DNA from: Desulfarculus sp.
GTDB lineage: Bacteria > Desulfobacterota > Desulfarculia > Desulfarculales > Desulfarculaceae
DNA: 36,307 nucleotides
Direction of reading: 5' to 3'
Assembly (NCBI GenBank): GCA_003605055.1
Contig: QZKP01000019.1
Location: 1-36,307 of the forward strand
The position numbers and the translations under genes were made by a program. Below the pieces are notes generated by a model. That model saw nothing but the letters and a program-made list of their open reading frames with translations. It did no database searches and was not told the origin of the DNA. Shown here piece after piece: positions 1 to 7,687 of the stretch (its first letter is position 1; every line of letters begins with the position of its first letter).

Positions 1-767
1 CCCTGGCCGAGCGGCCCTTCCTGGCCGGCGCGCCCCTGGAGGTGCCCGGCCCAGCCGGCGCGCCCCGCCTGGGCCTGTTCGTGGGCTGCCTGACCAACTA
101 CCTGCGGCCGGAGCTGGCGGCCAAGGCCGTTCGCCTCCTCAGCCGGCGCTACACGGTGGTGATCCCGCCGGGCCAGGGCTGCTGCGGCCTGCCGGCGGTG
201 GCCGCCGGCCTGGCCAAGGCCGCGGCCCAGCTCAGCGAGGGCTTCACGCGCCTGTTCCACGCGGCCCGGGTGGAGCGGGTGGTCACGGTCTGCGCCTCCT
301 GCGCCCACGGCCTGAGCGCCGAGGCCCCGCGCCTGGCCCCGCCGGCCCTGCGCGCCGCGGCCCGGGAGCTGGCCGGCAAGGTGGTGGAGATCAGCCAGGT
401 GCTGGCCGAGCACCCGCGCCTCTTGGCCCGGCTGGGCCCGGCTGCCGCGGACCCCGCGGCCCTGCACCACCCCTGCCACTTGCGCGACGGCCAGGGGCCC
501 CGGCCCGACCCCGCGGCCCTGCTGGCCGCGGCCGGGGTGGAGCTGGCGGAGATGAACGGCGCGGACCAGTGCTGCGGCGGCGGAGGGCTGTTCGCCCTGA
601 GCCAGCCCGAGCTGAGCCAGGCCATCTTCGCCCCGCGGCGCGACTCCCTGGCCGCCAGCCCCGCGGCCACCCTGGCCACCAGCTGCTCGGGCTGCTTCTT
701 GCAGTGGCGCCGGGGCCTGCCCCTGGAGGTAAAAGTAGCTCATCCCATAGAGTTAGTGGGAGATTAG
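1..767 (+). CDS. CCG-domain (Fe-S)-binding oxidoreductase subunit, C-terminal part (5' truncated by window)
   Basis: The reading frame is open from the window edge, so this is the C-terminal part of a longer protein. A GTG at 42 is available but has no convincing ribosome site and is probably internal. The visible part holds two cysteine-rich CCG repeats. The first runs from VGCLTNY through GCCGLP to CASCAHG, and the second from HHPCHLRD through CCGGGG to CSGCF. This repeat pair occurs in the iron-sulfur subunit of glycolate oxidase (GlcF), in LutA/GlpC proteins and in HdrB/HdrD-type heterodisulfide reductases, where it binds a cubane or non-cubane cluster for electron transfer. The missing N-terminus would normally carry 4Fe-4S ferredoxin motifs. 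A GlcF/LutA-like subunit of an FAD-linked 2-hydroxyacid dehydrogenase is the best guess. The family call is firm, the substrate is not. Confidence 0.8.
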   Translation, partial: LAERPFLAGAPLEVPGPAGAPRLGLFVGCLTNYLRPELAAKAVRLLSRRYTVVIPPGQGCCGLPAVAAGLAKAAAQLSEGFTRLFHAARVERVVTVCASCAHGLSAEAPRLAPPALRAAARELAGKVVEISQVLAEHPRLLARLGPAAADPAALHHPCHLRDGQGPRPDPAALLAAAGVELAEMNGADQCCGGGGLFALSQPELSQAIFAPRRDSLAASPAATLATSCSGCFLQWRRGLPLEVKVAHPIELVGD

Positions 768-1119
768 CCCGGCCCAGGCTTGCAATCCCGCCTGCCCTGG
801 ATTAATCTTTAGATACACATGGGCTGCGGTTCCCTAGGCCGGATGGACCACTCCGAAGCGGCTTAAAGAATTCCCAGCCATGATCCAACGGCAAGCCATG
901 CCTGCCCGCCCTCGCCGGCCGCCCCCGGATGTGTGGCCAGCCCCCTGGGGCAACCGCTTTTAAAAACCAGAACCAAAACTAGGAGCAGCAGACGTCCGCC
1001 TGAACACGGGCGCCAACCAAGGTGAGGATGGGTTTTCCTTGGTCCTGGGAATAGAGGCCGGGGGGTGAGTACCGGGCAGCTTCGCGTCCCGGCGCGCGGA
1101 GCAGGCAAGGAGGTTGCTC
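768..1119. other. 352-nt intergenic region, no gene recognised
   Basis: No convincing coding frame, RNA gene or strong terminator is visible between the Fe-S subunit and the radical SAM gene. The only clear signal is the ribosome-binding site AAGGAGG at 1107-1113, directly before the radical SAM start. The short AT-rich stretch around 957-985 is the likeliest promoter region but has no good -35/-10 pair. Confidence 0.5.
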
Positions 1120-2532
1120 ATGGAGGTGATGCAGAGCCTGAAGACCTACGGCGGGCAGCAGGCAACGCAGATAATTTCCTCACTCCTGGGGCGGGTCTCG
1201 GACGAGGGCCTGATCAGGATAGTCAAGCTGTCCCGGCACCTGAGCGACGACCCCGAGGTGCTGGCGGCCCTGGACCACATCCAGCGCATGCTGCGGAGCG
1301 AGCACCCGACCAAAAAGCTCTTCCGCCGGGTCTTGGGCAGCATGCCCCCCGAAAACCGCACCCGGCTCTTTCAGACCCTTTTCTACAACAGCTTCTTCCA
1401 GGGCGGCCGGCGGCGCGACCAGTGCGAGCAGGCGCACGGCTTCCGGCCGCCCACCATCATGATCCTCTCGCCCACCCTGCGCTGCAACCTGCGCTGCCAG
1501 GGCTGCTACACCCTGGGCTACGGCATGCGTCCCCAGTTGGAGTACGAACTGGTGAGCGACCTCTTGCACCAGTGCCGCGAGCTGGGCATCGGCTTCATCA
1601 CCATCCTGGGCGGCGAGCCCCTGGTCTATCCCCACCTGCTGCGGATCATAGAGGAGTTCCCGGACATCTTTTTCCAGGTCTACACCAACGGCACCCTCAT
1701 GAACGACGAGTGGGCGGCCGCCTTCCGCCGGGCGGGCAACGTGATCGTGGTGGTGAGCATCGAGGGCGACCGGGCCGAGACCGACGCCTGGCGCGGGCAG
1801 GGCGTGCACGCCAAGATCATGCGGGCCTTCGAGACCCTCAACCGCAACCAGGTCTGCTTCGGCACCTCGGCCACCGTCACCCGCCACAACGCCTACAAGG
1901 TGGCCTCCCTGGAGTTCATTGACCAGATGATAGCGCTGGGCTCCCTGGCCCAGATGTACTTCCTCTACATCCCGGTCAACGGCCAGGCCGACTTCGACCT
2001 GATGGTGCTGCCCGAGCAGCGCGACCACCTGCGCCGCCACGTCATCCAGACCCGGGCCACGCGGCCCATCTTCATCCTGGACTTCTGGAACGACGGCCCG
2101 CACGTCAACGGCTGCATCGCCGGCGGCCGGCGCTACTTCCACGTCAACGCTTTAGGCGACGTGGAGCCCTGCGTGTACACCCACATCGCCACCCACAACA
2201 TCAAAGAGCACTCCCTGCAAGAGGCCCTGGACAGCGATCTGTTCCGGCACATCCGCGCCTGCCAGCCGCACAACGACAACCACCTGCGGCCCTGCATGAT
2301 CATTGACAACCCTCAGGTCATGCGCGAGGTGATAGGCGCCTGCCACCCCCGCTTCACCCACCCCGGCGCCGAGGAGATCTACCAGCAGCACCAGGACAAG
2401 CTGGACGCCTACGCCGCAAGCTGGGCGGCCTTGGCCGACCCGCTGTGGGAAAAGGACTACGGCGGCGGCCAGTGGACCACCCCGCCGGCCGAGGTGAGCG
2501 TCGAGCGCCCGGCCAAGGAGGCGGCGGGGTAG
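1120..2532 (+). CDS. Radical SAM protein with SPASM-like C-terminal domain
   Basis: The ATG at 1120 is chosen because AAGGAGG at 1107-1113 lies 6 nt upstream; a TTG at 1114 is less likely. The protein is 470 aa. The radical SAM cluster motif is CX3CX2C at C122, C126 and C129 (LRCNLRCQGC), followed by the SAM-binding GGEP motif (ILGGEPLVYP). The C-terminal third has a SPASM-type pattern, CIAGGRRYFHVNALGDVEPC, plus further cysteines near RACQPH, RPCMI and GACHPR, suggesting an auxiliary 4Fe-4S cluster. The N-terminal ~110 residues are helical with no recognised domain. SPASM proteins modify peptides or act on other proteins, but no precursor peptide is visible beside this gene, so the substrate is unknown. 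It appears to be monocistronic. Confidence 0.85.
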   Translation: MEVMQSLKTYGGQQATQIISSLLGRVSDEGLIRIVKLSRHLSDDPEVLAALDHIQRMLRSEHPTKKLFRRVLGSMPPENRTRLFQTLFYNSFFQGGRRRDQCEQAHGFRPPTIMILSPTLRCNLRCQGCYTLGYGMRPQLEYELVSDLLHQCRELGIGFITILGGEPLVYPHLLRIIEEFPDIFFQVYTNGTLMNDEWAAAFRRAGNVIVVVSIEGDRAETDAWRGQGVHAKIMRAFETLNRNQVCFGTSATVTRHNAYKVASLEFIDQMIALGSLAQMYFLYIPVNGQADFDLMVLPEQRDHLRRHVIQTRATRPIFILDFWNDGPHVNGCIAGGRRYFHVNALGDVEPCVYTHIATHNIKEHSLQEALDSDLFRHIRACQPHNDNHLRPCMIIDNPQVMREVIGACHPRFTHPGAEEIYQQHQDKLDAYAASWAALADPLWEKDYGGGQWTTPPAEVSVERPAKEAAG

Positions 2533-2579
2533 GGGCGGAGGAGCAACAAGGCCGGGGGAACCGTCTTGCAGCTGTGGAG

Positions 2580-2605
2580 TCCCGACCACGATGCAGTTGT
2601 CGGGA
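2580..2605 (+). terminator. Weak hairpin after radical SAM gene
   Basis: A 7-bp perfect stem, TCCCGAC (2580-2586) with GTCGGGA (2599-2605), and a 12-nt loop lie 47 nt after the stop codon. No run of T follows, so this may be only a 3'-end stabilising structure. It sits at the boundary where base composition drops sharply. Confidence 0.35.
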
Positions 2606-2633
2606 TTTAGGCGCTACATCAAGCTCAAGCCAA

Positions 2634-2646
2634 ACAGTAAGACTGT
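2634..2646. promoter_or_regulatory. Inverted repeat ACAGT-AAG-ACTGT upstream of ImmA-type gene
   Basis: A perfect 5-bp dyad with a 3-nt centre lies in the AT-rich promoter region about 56 nt before the metallopeptidase start. The following AT-rich run can supply a -10 element. It is a plausible operator for an autoregulator, but this is inference from symmetry only. Confidence 0.3.
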
Positions 2647-2701
2647 ATTTTGTGATATATATTAATTATTATTAGGCTGTGTTGCCGGAGGAAGATGGCT
2701 G

Positions 2702-3847
2702 ATGAGCAGAGTAGCTGTCGCATCTAATATCCTGCTCTGGGCATTGGACCGGTCAAACCTCTCGGCTGACCAACTTAAGCATAAGTTTCCTAAAATTGGG
2801 CAATGGATCTCTGGCGAGAGTCAACCAACCTTACGCCAATTGGAATATCTCGCGAAGGTCACACTAACTCCCCTCGGTTTCTTCTTCTTAGATAAACCAC
2901 CCCAAGAGCGCCTCCCGGTTCCGTACTTCAGGACACTTGGTGATAACGGCCCAAGTAGACCTAGTCCTGATTTGCTTGAGACAATTCAATCGATGCAGCG
3001 AAGGCAACTTTGGAAGCGGGAGTTTCTCAAAGAGCAGGGAAACGAACCCCTTAATTTCGTCGGAGCTGTACCAACCGATAGCCCGCCGCAAGTAACAGCT
3101 GAAATCATGAGGCGCACCCTGGGCTTTCAAGAGGGGTGGGCGTCCGAGCTCTCCACTTGGGCCGACGCTCTTCGCCTTTTACTAGACACTACAGAACAGA
3201 CCGGAATTATCGCAGTTGCTAACGGGATCGTAGGCAATAACACACATCGCAAGCTCGATCCGAACGAATTCCGAGGTTTCGTTCTTGTGGATGAATATGC
3301 CCCTCTAGTATTTATCAACGGAGCTGACGGCAAGGCGGCACAGATGTTTACACTTGCGCACGAGTTGGCACACATTTTCTACGGTAGTAGTGCCGCCTTT
3401 GACTTGCGAGAAATGCTACCGGCAGATGATCCTACTGAACAGGCCTGTAATCGGGCAGCTGCCGAATTTCTTGTCCCGGGATTTTTTCTGCTTAGGTACT
3501 GGCCTTCTATCAAAACAGAGGAAGAACCATTTCAGGCAATTGCACGCCGGTTCAAGGTTAGTGCAATCGTGGCAGCGCGCAGGGTTCTTGATTTGGGTCT
3601 TATAACTAGAAAAGAGTATTTCACTTTTTATGAAAACTGGTTAGCAGATGATCGTCGAACAAGTGCTCGTCGGGTGAGCGGGGGTGACTTTTATGCCAAC
3701 CAAAATCTCCGCATAGGTAAGAGGTTTTTCTCCACTATTTTACGGGCAGCGAGGGAAGGTAAACTACTCTACACCGAAGCATATCAATTAACAGGTCTTT
3801 TTGGGAAAAGTTTTGATAATTATGCATCGCATCTGGGGATGATGTGA
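2702..3847 (+). CDS. ImmA/IrrE-family metallopeptidase with N-terminal HTH-like region
   Basis: A 381-aa protein with the zinc-protease signature HELAH (H220, E221, H224) and a downstream ACNRAAAEFLVP segment that supplies the third ligand, E255, as usual in ImmA/IrrE (COG2856) proteins. The first ~65 residues resemble a degenerate Xre-type helix-turn-helix (LEYLAKVTLTPLGFFF). The ATG at 2702 follows GGAGGAAG (2687-2694) by 7 nt. ImmA-type proteases cleave phage or mobile-element repressors or are antitoxin-like partners. The stop codon overlaps the next gene by 4 nt (GTGA), so the two are translationally coupled. The low GC content indicates recent transfer. The family is secure; its role as the regulator of a toxin-antitoxin-like module is inferred from the neighbour. 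Confidence 0.88.
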   Translation: MSRVAVASNILLWALDRSNLSADQLKHKFPKIGQWISGESQPTLRQLEYLAKVTLTPLGFFFLDKPPQERLPVPYFRTLGDNGPSRPSPDLLETIQSMQRRQLWKREFLKEQGNEPLNFVGAVPTDSPPQVTAEIMRRTLGFQEGWASELSTWADALRLLLDTTEQTGIIAVANGIVGNNTHRKLDPNEFRGFVLVDEYAPLVFINGADGKAAQMFTLAHELAHIFYGSSAAFDLREMLPADDPTEQACNRAAAEFLVPGFFLLRYWPSIKTEEEPFQAIARRFKVSAIVAARRVLDLGLITRKEYFTFYENWLADDRRTSARRVSGGDFYANQNLRIGKRFFSTILRAAREGKLLYTEAYQLTGLFGKSFDNYASHLGMM

Positions 3848-4353
3848 CAGTTGCGATGGAGGATTTATTTTTTATCCTTGATTCTAATGTTTTTATCGAA
3901 GCAGCGCAACGCTATTATGCATTCGATATTGCCCCGGGGTTTTGGGAAAGCTTGATTGTTCATTCGGAAAGTGGACAAGTAAAGAGTATCGATAAGGTCA
4001 AGGGAGAGTTGGAGCGAGGAAAGGATCAGCTTGCTGCATGGGCGAAAGGAGACTTCTCGCATGCATTTGTTTCAACCGATGAAGAAGATGTAATTAAATC
4101 TTACGGTGAGGTTATGAAGTGGGTGCAATCCCAAGCGCAGTTTACAGACGCCGCAAAAGCGGATTTTGCTTCGGGAGCTGACGGCTGGCTGGTTGCTTAT
4201 GTCATGACAAGGGGTGGTGTTTTAGTAACTCACGAAATACCGTCGCCTGATGTTAAAAGAAAGGTTCCGATTCCAAATGTTTGTGTAGCATTTGATATAA
4301 ATTTCAGGAATACTTTTGAAATGCTAAGATTTTTAAAAGTGCGTTTTAGTTAA
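3844..4353 (+). CDS. DUF4411 family protein (PIN-like fold), putative toxin
   Basis: The GTG at 3844 overlaps the TGA of the metallopeptidase; an internal ATG at 3856 is an alternative start. The 169-aa product begins with a PIN-like strand and acidic residue (FFILDSNVFIEA), has a central acidic segment (VKGELERGKD), and ends with the acidic/aromatic pattern ASGADGWLVAYV and the conserved VTHEIPSPDVKRKVPIPNVC region typical of DUF4411. PIN folds are usually magnesium-dependent ribonucleases. Pairing of an HTH-ImmA protein with DUF4411 is a recurrent bacterial and archaeal arrangement that looks like a type II toxin-antitoxin or defence module. Toxicity is not shown by the sequence. The low GC content matches its partner. 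Confidence 0.8.
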   Translation: MTVAMEDLFFILDSNVFIEAAQRYYAFDIAPGFWESLIVHSESGQVKSIDKVKGELERGKDQLAAWAKGDFSHAFVSTDEEDVIKSYGEVMKWVQSQAQFTDAAKADFASGADGWLVAYVMTRGGVLVTHEIPSPDVKRKVPIPNVCVAFDINFRNTFEMLRFLKVRFS

Positions 4354-4433
4354 TGCGGCTTATCCGGACATCTTGCCTGTCTAGGTGCCGCGGGCGCCGT
4401 AAGTCTCAACGGGCTTCTCTTCGATAGCCTGCC

Positions 4434-5651
4434 TTATTCCCCCCTGCTGCGCCCATAGGCCACTGCGCAGCTCATGGCCCCCAGCCCGCCCAGGCCCAGC
4501 ATGCCGAAGGCCAGGCCCCAGCCGGCCGCGCTCTGGCCCAGGGCGTCCAGGATGGCCCCGAAGACGATGGGCGACAGGGCGCCGGCCCCGAAGCCCAAGA
4601 GCGAGCGCAGGCCGAAGGCCGTGCCCAGGCGCCGGGGCCGCACCGCCTCGCTCAGGGCGGCCGAGAGCACCGGCGAGTCGGACAGGACCAAAAACGCATA
4701 GGCCATGCCCAGGGCCATGACCAGCCAGAAGGGCAGGAACAAGCTCCAGCCGAAGACAAAGGAGGCGGCCGCGCCCGCGGCGGCGGCGGCCACCAGCACG
4801 CGGGTGCGGCCCAGCCGGTCGGAGATGAGCCCGGCCGTGAAAGAGGCGGCCAGGCCCATGAGGTGGAACAGGCCGGCCAGCATGGAGCCCCGGCTGGCGG
4901 CCGCGGCCGAGCCCGTCCCGCCGGCAGCCAGGCAGGCCACGATGAAGGCCGGGCTCCAGGCCCACATGCCCAACAGCTCCCAGCTGTGCAGGGTGTAGCC
5001 GCCGATCAAGAGCAGGGCCTTCTTGTTGCCCAGCAGCTCCCGGGCCAGGCCCAGGCCCGGCTCGTCCGGATGGCGCATGGCCGGGGCGCCCCAGAGCGCG
5101 GCCCAGGCCGCGGCCGCGCCCAAAACCGGCCCCAGGGCGGTCAGCCAGAAGGCCAGGGCGTAGCCGCCCACGGACAGGGCCAGGCCGCAGATGGTCAGGG
5201 ACAGGGTGTAGCCCAACGAGGTGCTGGCGATGAAGGCGCCCATGACCCGGCCGCGCTTTTGCACGGGGTAGAGGTCGGCCAGGATCATCAGGCCGGTGGT
5301 GTAGCTGCCGCCCATGGCCAGGCCCAGGAGCGAATAGCTGACCAGGGCGGCCAGATAGCCGTGGGCAAACAGGGCGAAGGCCACGGCCAGCAGGCCGCTG
5401 GCGCTCATGGAGGCCAGGAAGACCTTCTTGGCGCCCACGCGGTCGGCCAGGCTGGAGAGCCAGACCAGGCTGACGGCGTAGCCCAGGTTGAAGCCCGAGA
5501 TGATGGCCCCGCCCTGGGCCGCCGAGATGCCCCAAGCGCCCTGCAGGGTGGTCATGGTGGCGGCCACGGTCATGAAGATCAGGCCGCCGCTGGCCCGGGA
5601 GATGCACAATCCAATTAGCCACCGGCCGTTCTGCTGCACCGCACCATCCAT
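4434..5651 (-). CDS. Major facilitator superfamily transporter
   Basis: About 405 aa with twelve predicted membrane helices and the loop 2-3 MFS signature in the form SSLADRVGAKKVF, with a second copy, ISDRLGRTRVL, after helix 8. This duplicated motif is characteristic of 12-TM MFS carriers. The ATG at 5651 is preferred because the longer frame back to 5741 adds a proline-rich, non-hydrophobic leader that looks untranslated. The upstream Shine-Dalgarno is weak either way. The gene is convergent with the low-GC islet genes and divergent from the flavodoxin-fold gene. The substrate cannot be deduced; it could be a drug, organic acid or metabolite exporter or importer. Confidence 0.82.
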   Translation of the reverse strand: MDGAVQQNGRWLIGLCISRASGGLIFMTVAATMTTLQGAWGISAAQGGAIISGFNLGYAVSLVWLSSLADRVGAKKVFLASMSASGLLAVAFALFAHGYLAALVSYSLLGLAMGGSYTTGLMILADLYPVQKRGRVMGAFIASTSLGYTLSLTICGLALSVGGYALAFWLTALGPVLGAAAAWAALWGAPAMRHPDEPGLGLARELLGNKKALLLIGGYTLHSWELLGMWAWSPAFIVACLAAGGTGSAAAASRGSMLAGLFHLMGLAASFTAGLISDRLGRTRVLVAAAAAGAAASFVFGWSLFLPFWLVMALGMAYAFLVLSDSPVLSAALSEAVRPRRLGTAFGLRSLLGFGAGALSPIVFGAILDALGQSAAGWGLAFGMLGLGGLGAMSCAVAYGRSRGE

Positions 5652-5838
5652 TCCTGCGGGTCCCGCACCGGGCGGGGTTGAGGTGGGCTCCGCGACAGGC
5701 GCCGCTATTATGCCACCGCGAGGCCGGGGGCTCAACGCCAAGCCGTCGCAGGCGGGTTAGGCTGCGCTAACCGGCCCTCCACCCTACACCTGCCCTGGCC
5801 TGTGCTAACATGAGGCCGCCCGCAGCCAGGAGAAAGAC

Positions 5839-6429
5839 ATGAGCCGCATCGTGGCCATCTACGGCAGCCCCCGCCGCCAGGGCAACACCGCCGCGCTCTT
5901 GGACCAGGCCGTGGCCGGCGCGCGCTCGGCCGGGGCCACGGTGGAGCCCCTGGTGCTGCGCGATCTAGAGATGTCGCCCTGCCTGGAGATATACGGCTGC
6001 AAAAAAGACGGCCGCTGCGTGATCCAGGACGACTTCCAGCGGGTGTACGACCTCTGCCTGGCCAGCCAGGGCCTGATGCTGGCCTCGCCCATCTTCTTCT
6101 ACGCAGTGAGCGCCCACGCCAAGATCATGCTGGACCGCTTCCAGAGCCTGTGGGTCAAGAAGTACTGGATCGAGCGCAGGCCCTTCGGCCAGCGCCACTA
6201 CACGCGCCAGGGCCTGTTCATCTCCGCGGGCGCCACCCAGGGCGCCAAGCTGTTCGAGGGCGCGCTGCGCAGCGTGCGCTACTTCATGGACGTGCTGGAC
6301 ATGGAGCTGGTGGACTCGGTGCTCTGCCGGGGCCTGGACCTGGCGGGCGACGTGCTGGGCCACCCCGAGCACCTGGCGCGGGCCCGCCAGGCCGGCCAGG
6401 ACCTGGCTTTGGCTCTGCGGGACGGCTGA
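5839..6429 (+). CDS. Flavodoxin-fold NAD(P)H-dependent FMN reductase / iron-sulfur flavoprotein-like
   Basis: A 196-aa protein with the N-terminal FMN phosphate-binding loop GSPRRQGNT (residues 9-17) and the central segment LASPIFFYAVSAHAKIMLDR, which matches the 'SPIYF..S...K...DR' pattern of the flavodoxin_2/FMN_red family. A CX5CX5C cluster (C48, C54, C60) lies where iron-sulfur flavoproteins of anaerobes carry their Fe-S or redox cysteines, although the canonical compact spacing is absent. AGGAGA (5829-5834) precedes the ATG. The likely role is two-electron reduction of quinones, oxygen or flavins in the cytoplasm. The gene stands alone, divergent from the MFS gene. Confidence 0.85.
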   Translation: MSRIVAIYGSPRRQGNTAALLDQAVAGARSAGATVEPLVLRDLEMSPCLEIYGCKKDGRCVIQDDFQRVYDLCLASQGLMLASPIFFYAVSAHAKIMLDRFQSLWVKKYWIERRPFGQRHYTRQGLFISAGATQGAKLFEGALRSVRYFMDVLDMELVDSVLCRGLDLAGDVLGHPEHLARARQAGQDLALALRDG

Positions 6430-6531
6430 GCCTCTAGCCCGAATATTCCATGAGGGCCGAGCGTCCGGCTTCGCCAGCCGGCGGGCCGCTGTGGGCGAAG
6501 CGGGTCGGGGGGCCATCTGCCCTCGCCGGCT

Positions 6532-6643
6532 ATCAATGCTCCCGCCGAAGGGCCTTGGCCGCCCAAGCCTTGGGCCGCCTTGTCTGCCGGCGGCTGGCTA
6601 TGCCGGGCCAGGGTGCAAACCGTACCCGGCCGATGGCATTGAT
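6532..6643. ncRNA. Possible structured RNA with 8-bp closing stem (unrecognised family)
   Basis: In the 282-nt gap between two convergent genes, ATCAATGC (6532-6539) and GCATTGAT (6636-6643) form a perfect 8-bp closing helix. Between them lie a CCCAA/TTGGG hairpin, a GCCGCC/GGCGGC hairpin and GGCC-A-GGGT pairing with ACCC-GGCC. The sequence TTTTCCC follows directly on the plus strand. No known RNA family was recognised: it is too long for a tRNA and has no SRP or riboswitch consensus. It may be an independent small RNA, a decayed element or a 3'-UTR structure. The strand is unknown. Confidence 0.3.
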
Positions 6644-6711
6644 TTTCCCTAACCGCCGCGCAAATAAAGCCTAAAAAACAATATCGCCCAGCCCCCATGA
6701 AATACCCGGGC

Positions 6712-7563
6712 TCAGCGGTTGGGGTTCCAGGGGACGCCCGGCAGGCGTTCCACGCCCCCCAGCACGTGGTTGATCAGGCGGCGGGCGATGGTGCTGTCCG
6801 GCGGGATGGCCGGCATCTGCTCGGGCCCGTACCAGCCGGCCTCCACGATCTCCCGGCCGTCTATGCTTATCTCGCCGCCGGCCCACTGGCAGGTGAAGGC
6901 GATCATCAGCGAGTCCGGGAAGGGCCAGGGCTGGGAGGCGAAGTAGCGGATGCCCGCGACCTGCACCCCCACCTCCTCGGCCACCTCGCGGGCCACGCAG
7001 CCCTCCAGGGTCTCGCCCGGCTCCACGAAGCCGGCCAGCACGCTCATGCGCCCGGCCGGGAAGCGGGGGCTGCGGGCCAGGAGCAGCCTCCCCTCCCGTT
7101 CTACGGCCACGATCACCGCCGGGGAGATGCGCGGGTAGGCGGTGAGCCCGCACAGCGGGCAGCGCCGCGCCCGCTCGTCGGGGGCTTCCTGCATGGGCTG
7201 GCCGCAGGCGCCGCAAAAGCGGTTGCGCCGCTCCCAGGTGAGTATCTGCTTGGCCCGGGCCCCCAGGGCGAACAGGTCCTGGGGCCAGCCCAGGAACAGG
7301 CCGTAGAGGCCGTGCCAGGCCAGGCCCGCGGGCGCGGCCGCCTCCTCCTCCAGGGCCCAGGCCGTGTAGCTGGGCCGCCCCTGCCACAGGCCCAGGTAGT
7401 GCGCCGGCCCCAGGGCCAGGCCCAGGCCGGCCGCGTCCGCGGCGCGGGGGGGCAGGTTGTCCGCGTCCACCAACAGCTTGCTGCCCGCCAATATCAGCCA
7501 CCAGGCCGGCTGGCCGTCCGGCGGCGGCGGGATGTGTCCGGGCTCAAATGCGCTGGCCATGCT
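6712..7563 (-). CDS. nudC: NAD(+)/NADH diphosphatase NudC (Nudix hydrolase)
   Basis: A 283-aa protein with the standard NudC order: an N-terminal domain, a zinc ribbon (C116, C119, C134, C137), the Nudix box GX5EX7REVAEEVGV at residues 177-199, and the array SQPWPFPDS at 209-217 that distinguishes NADH pyrophosphatases from other Nudix enzymes. NudC hydrolyses NAD(H) to NMN(H) and AMP and removes NAD caps from RNA 5' ends. The ATG at 7563 is chosen because GAGGGAAG lies 5 nt upstream; the longer frame to 7689 is not supported. It is convergent with the flavodoxin-fold gene and divergent from the Nramp-like transporter. Confidence 0.95.
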   Translation of the reverse strand, partial: SMASAFEPGHIPPPPDGQPAWWLILAGSKLLVDADNLPPRAADAAGLGLALGPAHYLGLWQGRPSYTAWALEEEAAAPAGLAWHGLYGLFLGWPQDLFALGARAKQILTWERRNRFCGACGQPMQEAPDERARRCPLCGLTAYPRISPAVIVAVEREGRLLLARSPRFPAGRMSVLAGFVEPGETLEGCVAREVAEEVGVQVAGIRYFASQPWPFPDSLMIAFTCQWAGGEISIDGREIVEAGWYGPEQMPAIPPDSTIARRLINHVLGGVERLPGVPWNPNR

Positions 7564-7687
7564 CGCTTCCCTCTGGCTCTCCGGGCCTAAACCTAACACA
7601 GCCGGCCGCGGTCTGCATGCGCCCCGGCCCTTGCCGGCCGCCCAGCGGGGGGATAGGATAACCCGGTCGCCACAAGGGAGCGCGCGC

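Larger units (their letters stand above)
2550..4380. other. Low-GC genomic islet carrying the ImmA/DUF4411 pair
   Basis: From about 2.6 to 4.37 kb the sequence is visibly much poorer in G+C than the rest of the window, with many A/T-ending codons and AT-rich intergenic runs such as 2644-2672. The flanking genes on both sides use almost exclusively G/C-ending codons. The change is abrupt on both sides. No integrase, tRNA or direct repeats were found at the edges, so the mode of insertion is unknown. Confidence 0.7.

Noticed and set aside
4863..5618. 251-codon plus-strand frame opposite the MFS gene
   Set aside because: Gln/Gly/Ala-rich translation without motifs or ribosome site; the MFS frame has real helices and loop motifs.
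6532..6643. tRNA or tRNA-Sec-like gene
   Set aside because: The 8-bp stem is tRNA-Sec-like, but the 112-nt length, missing GTTC loop and lack of CCA or anticodon arm exclude it.
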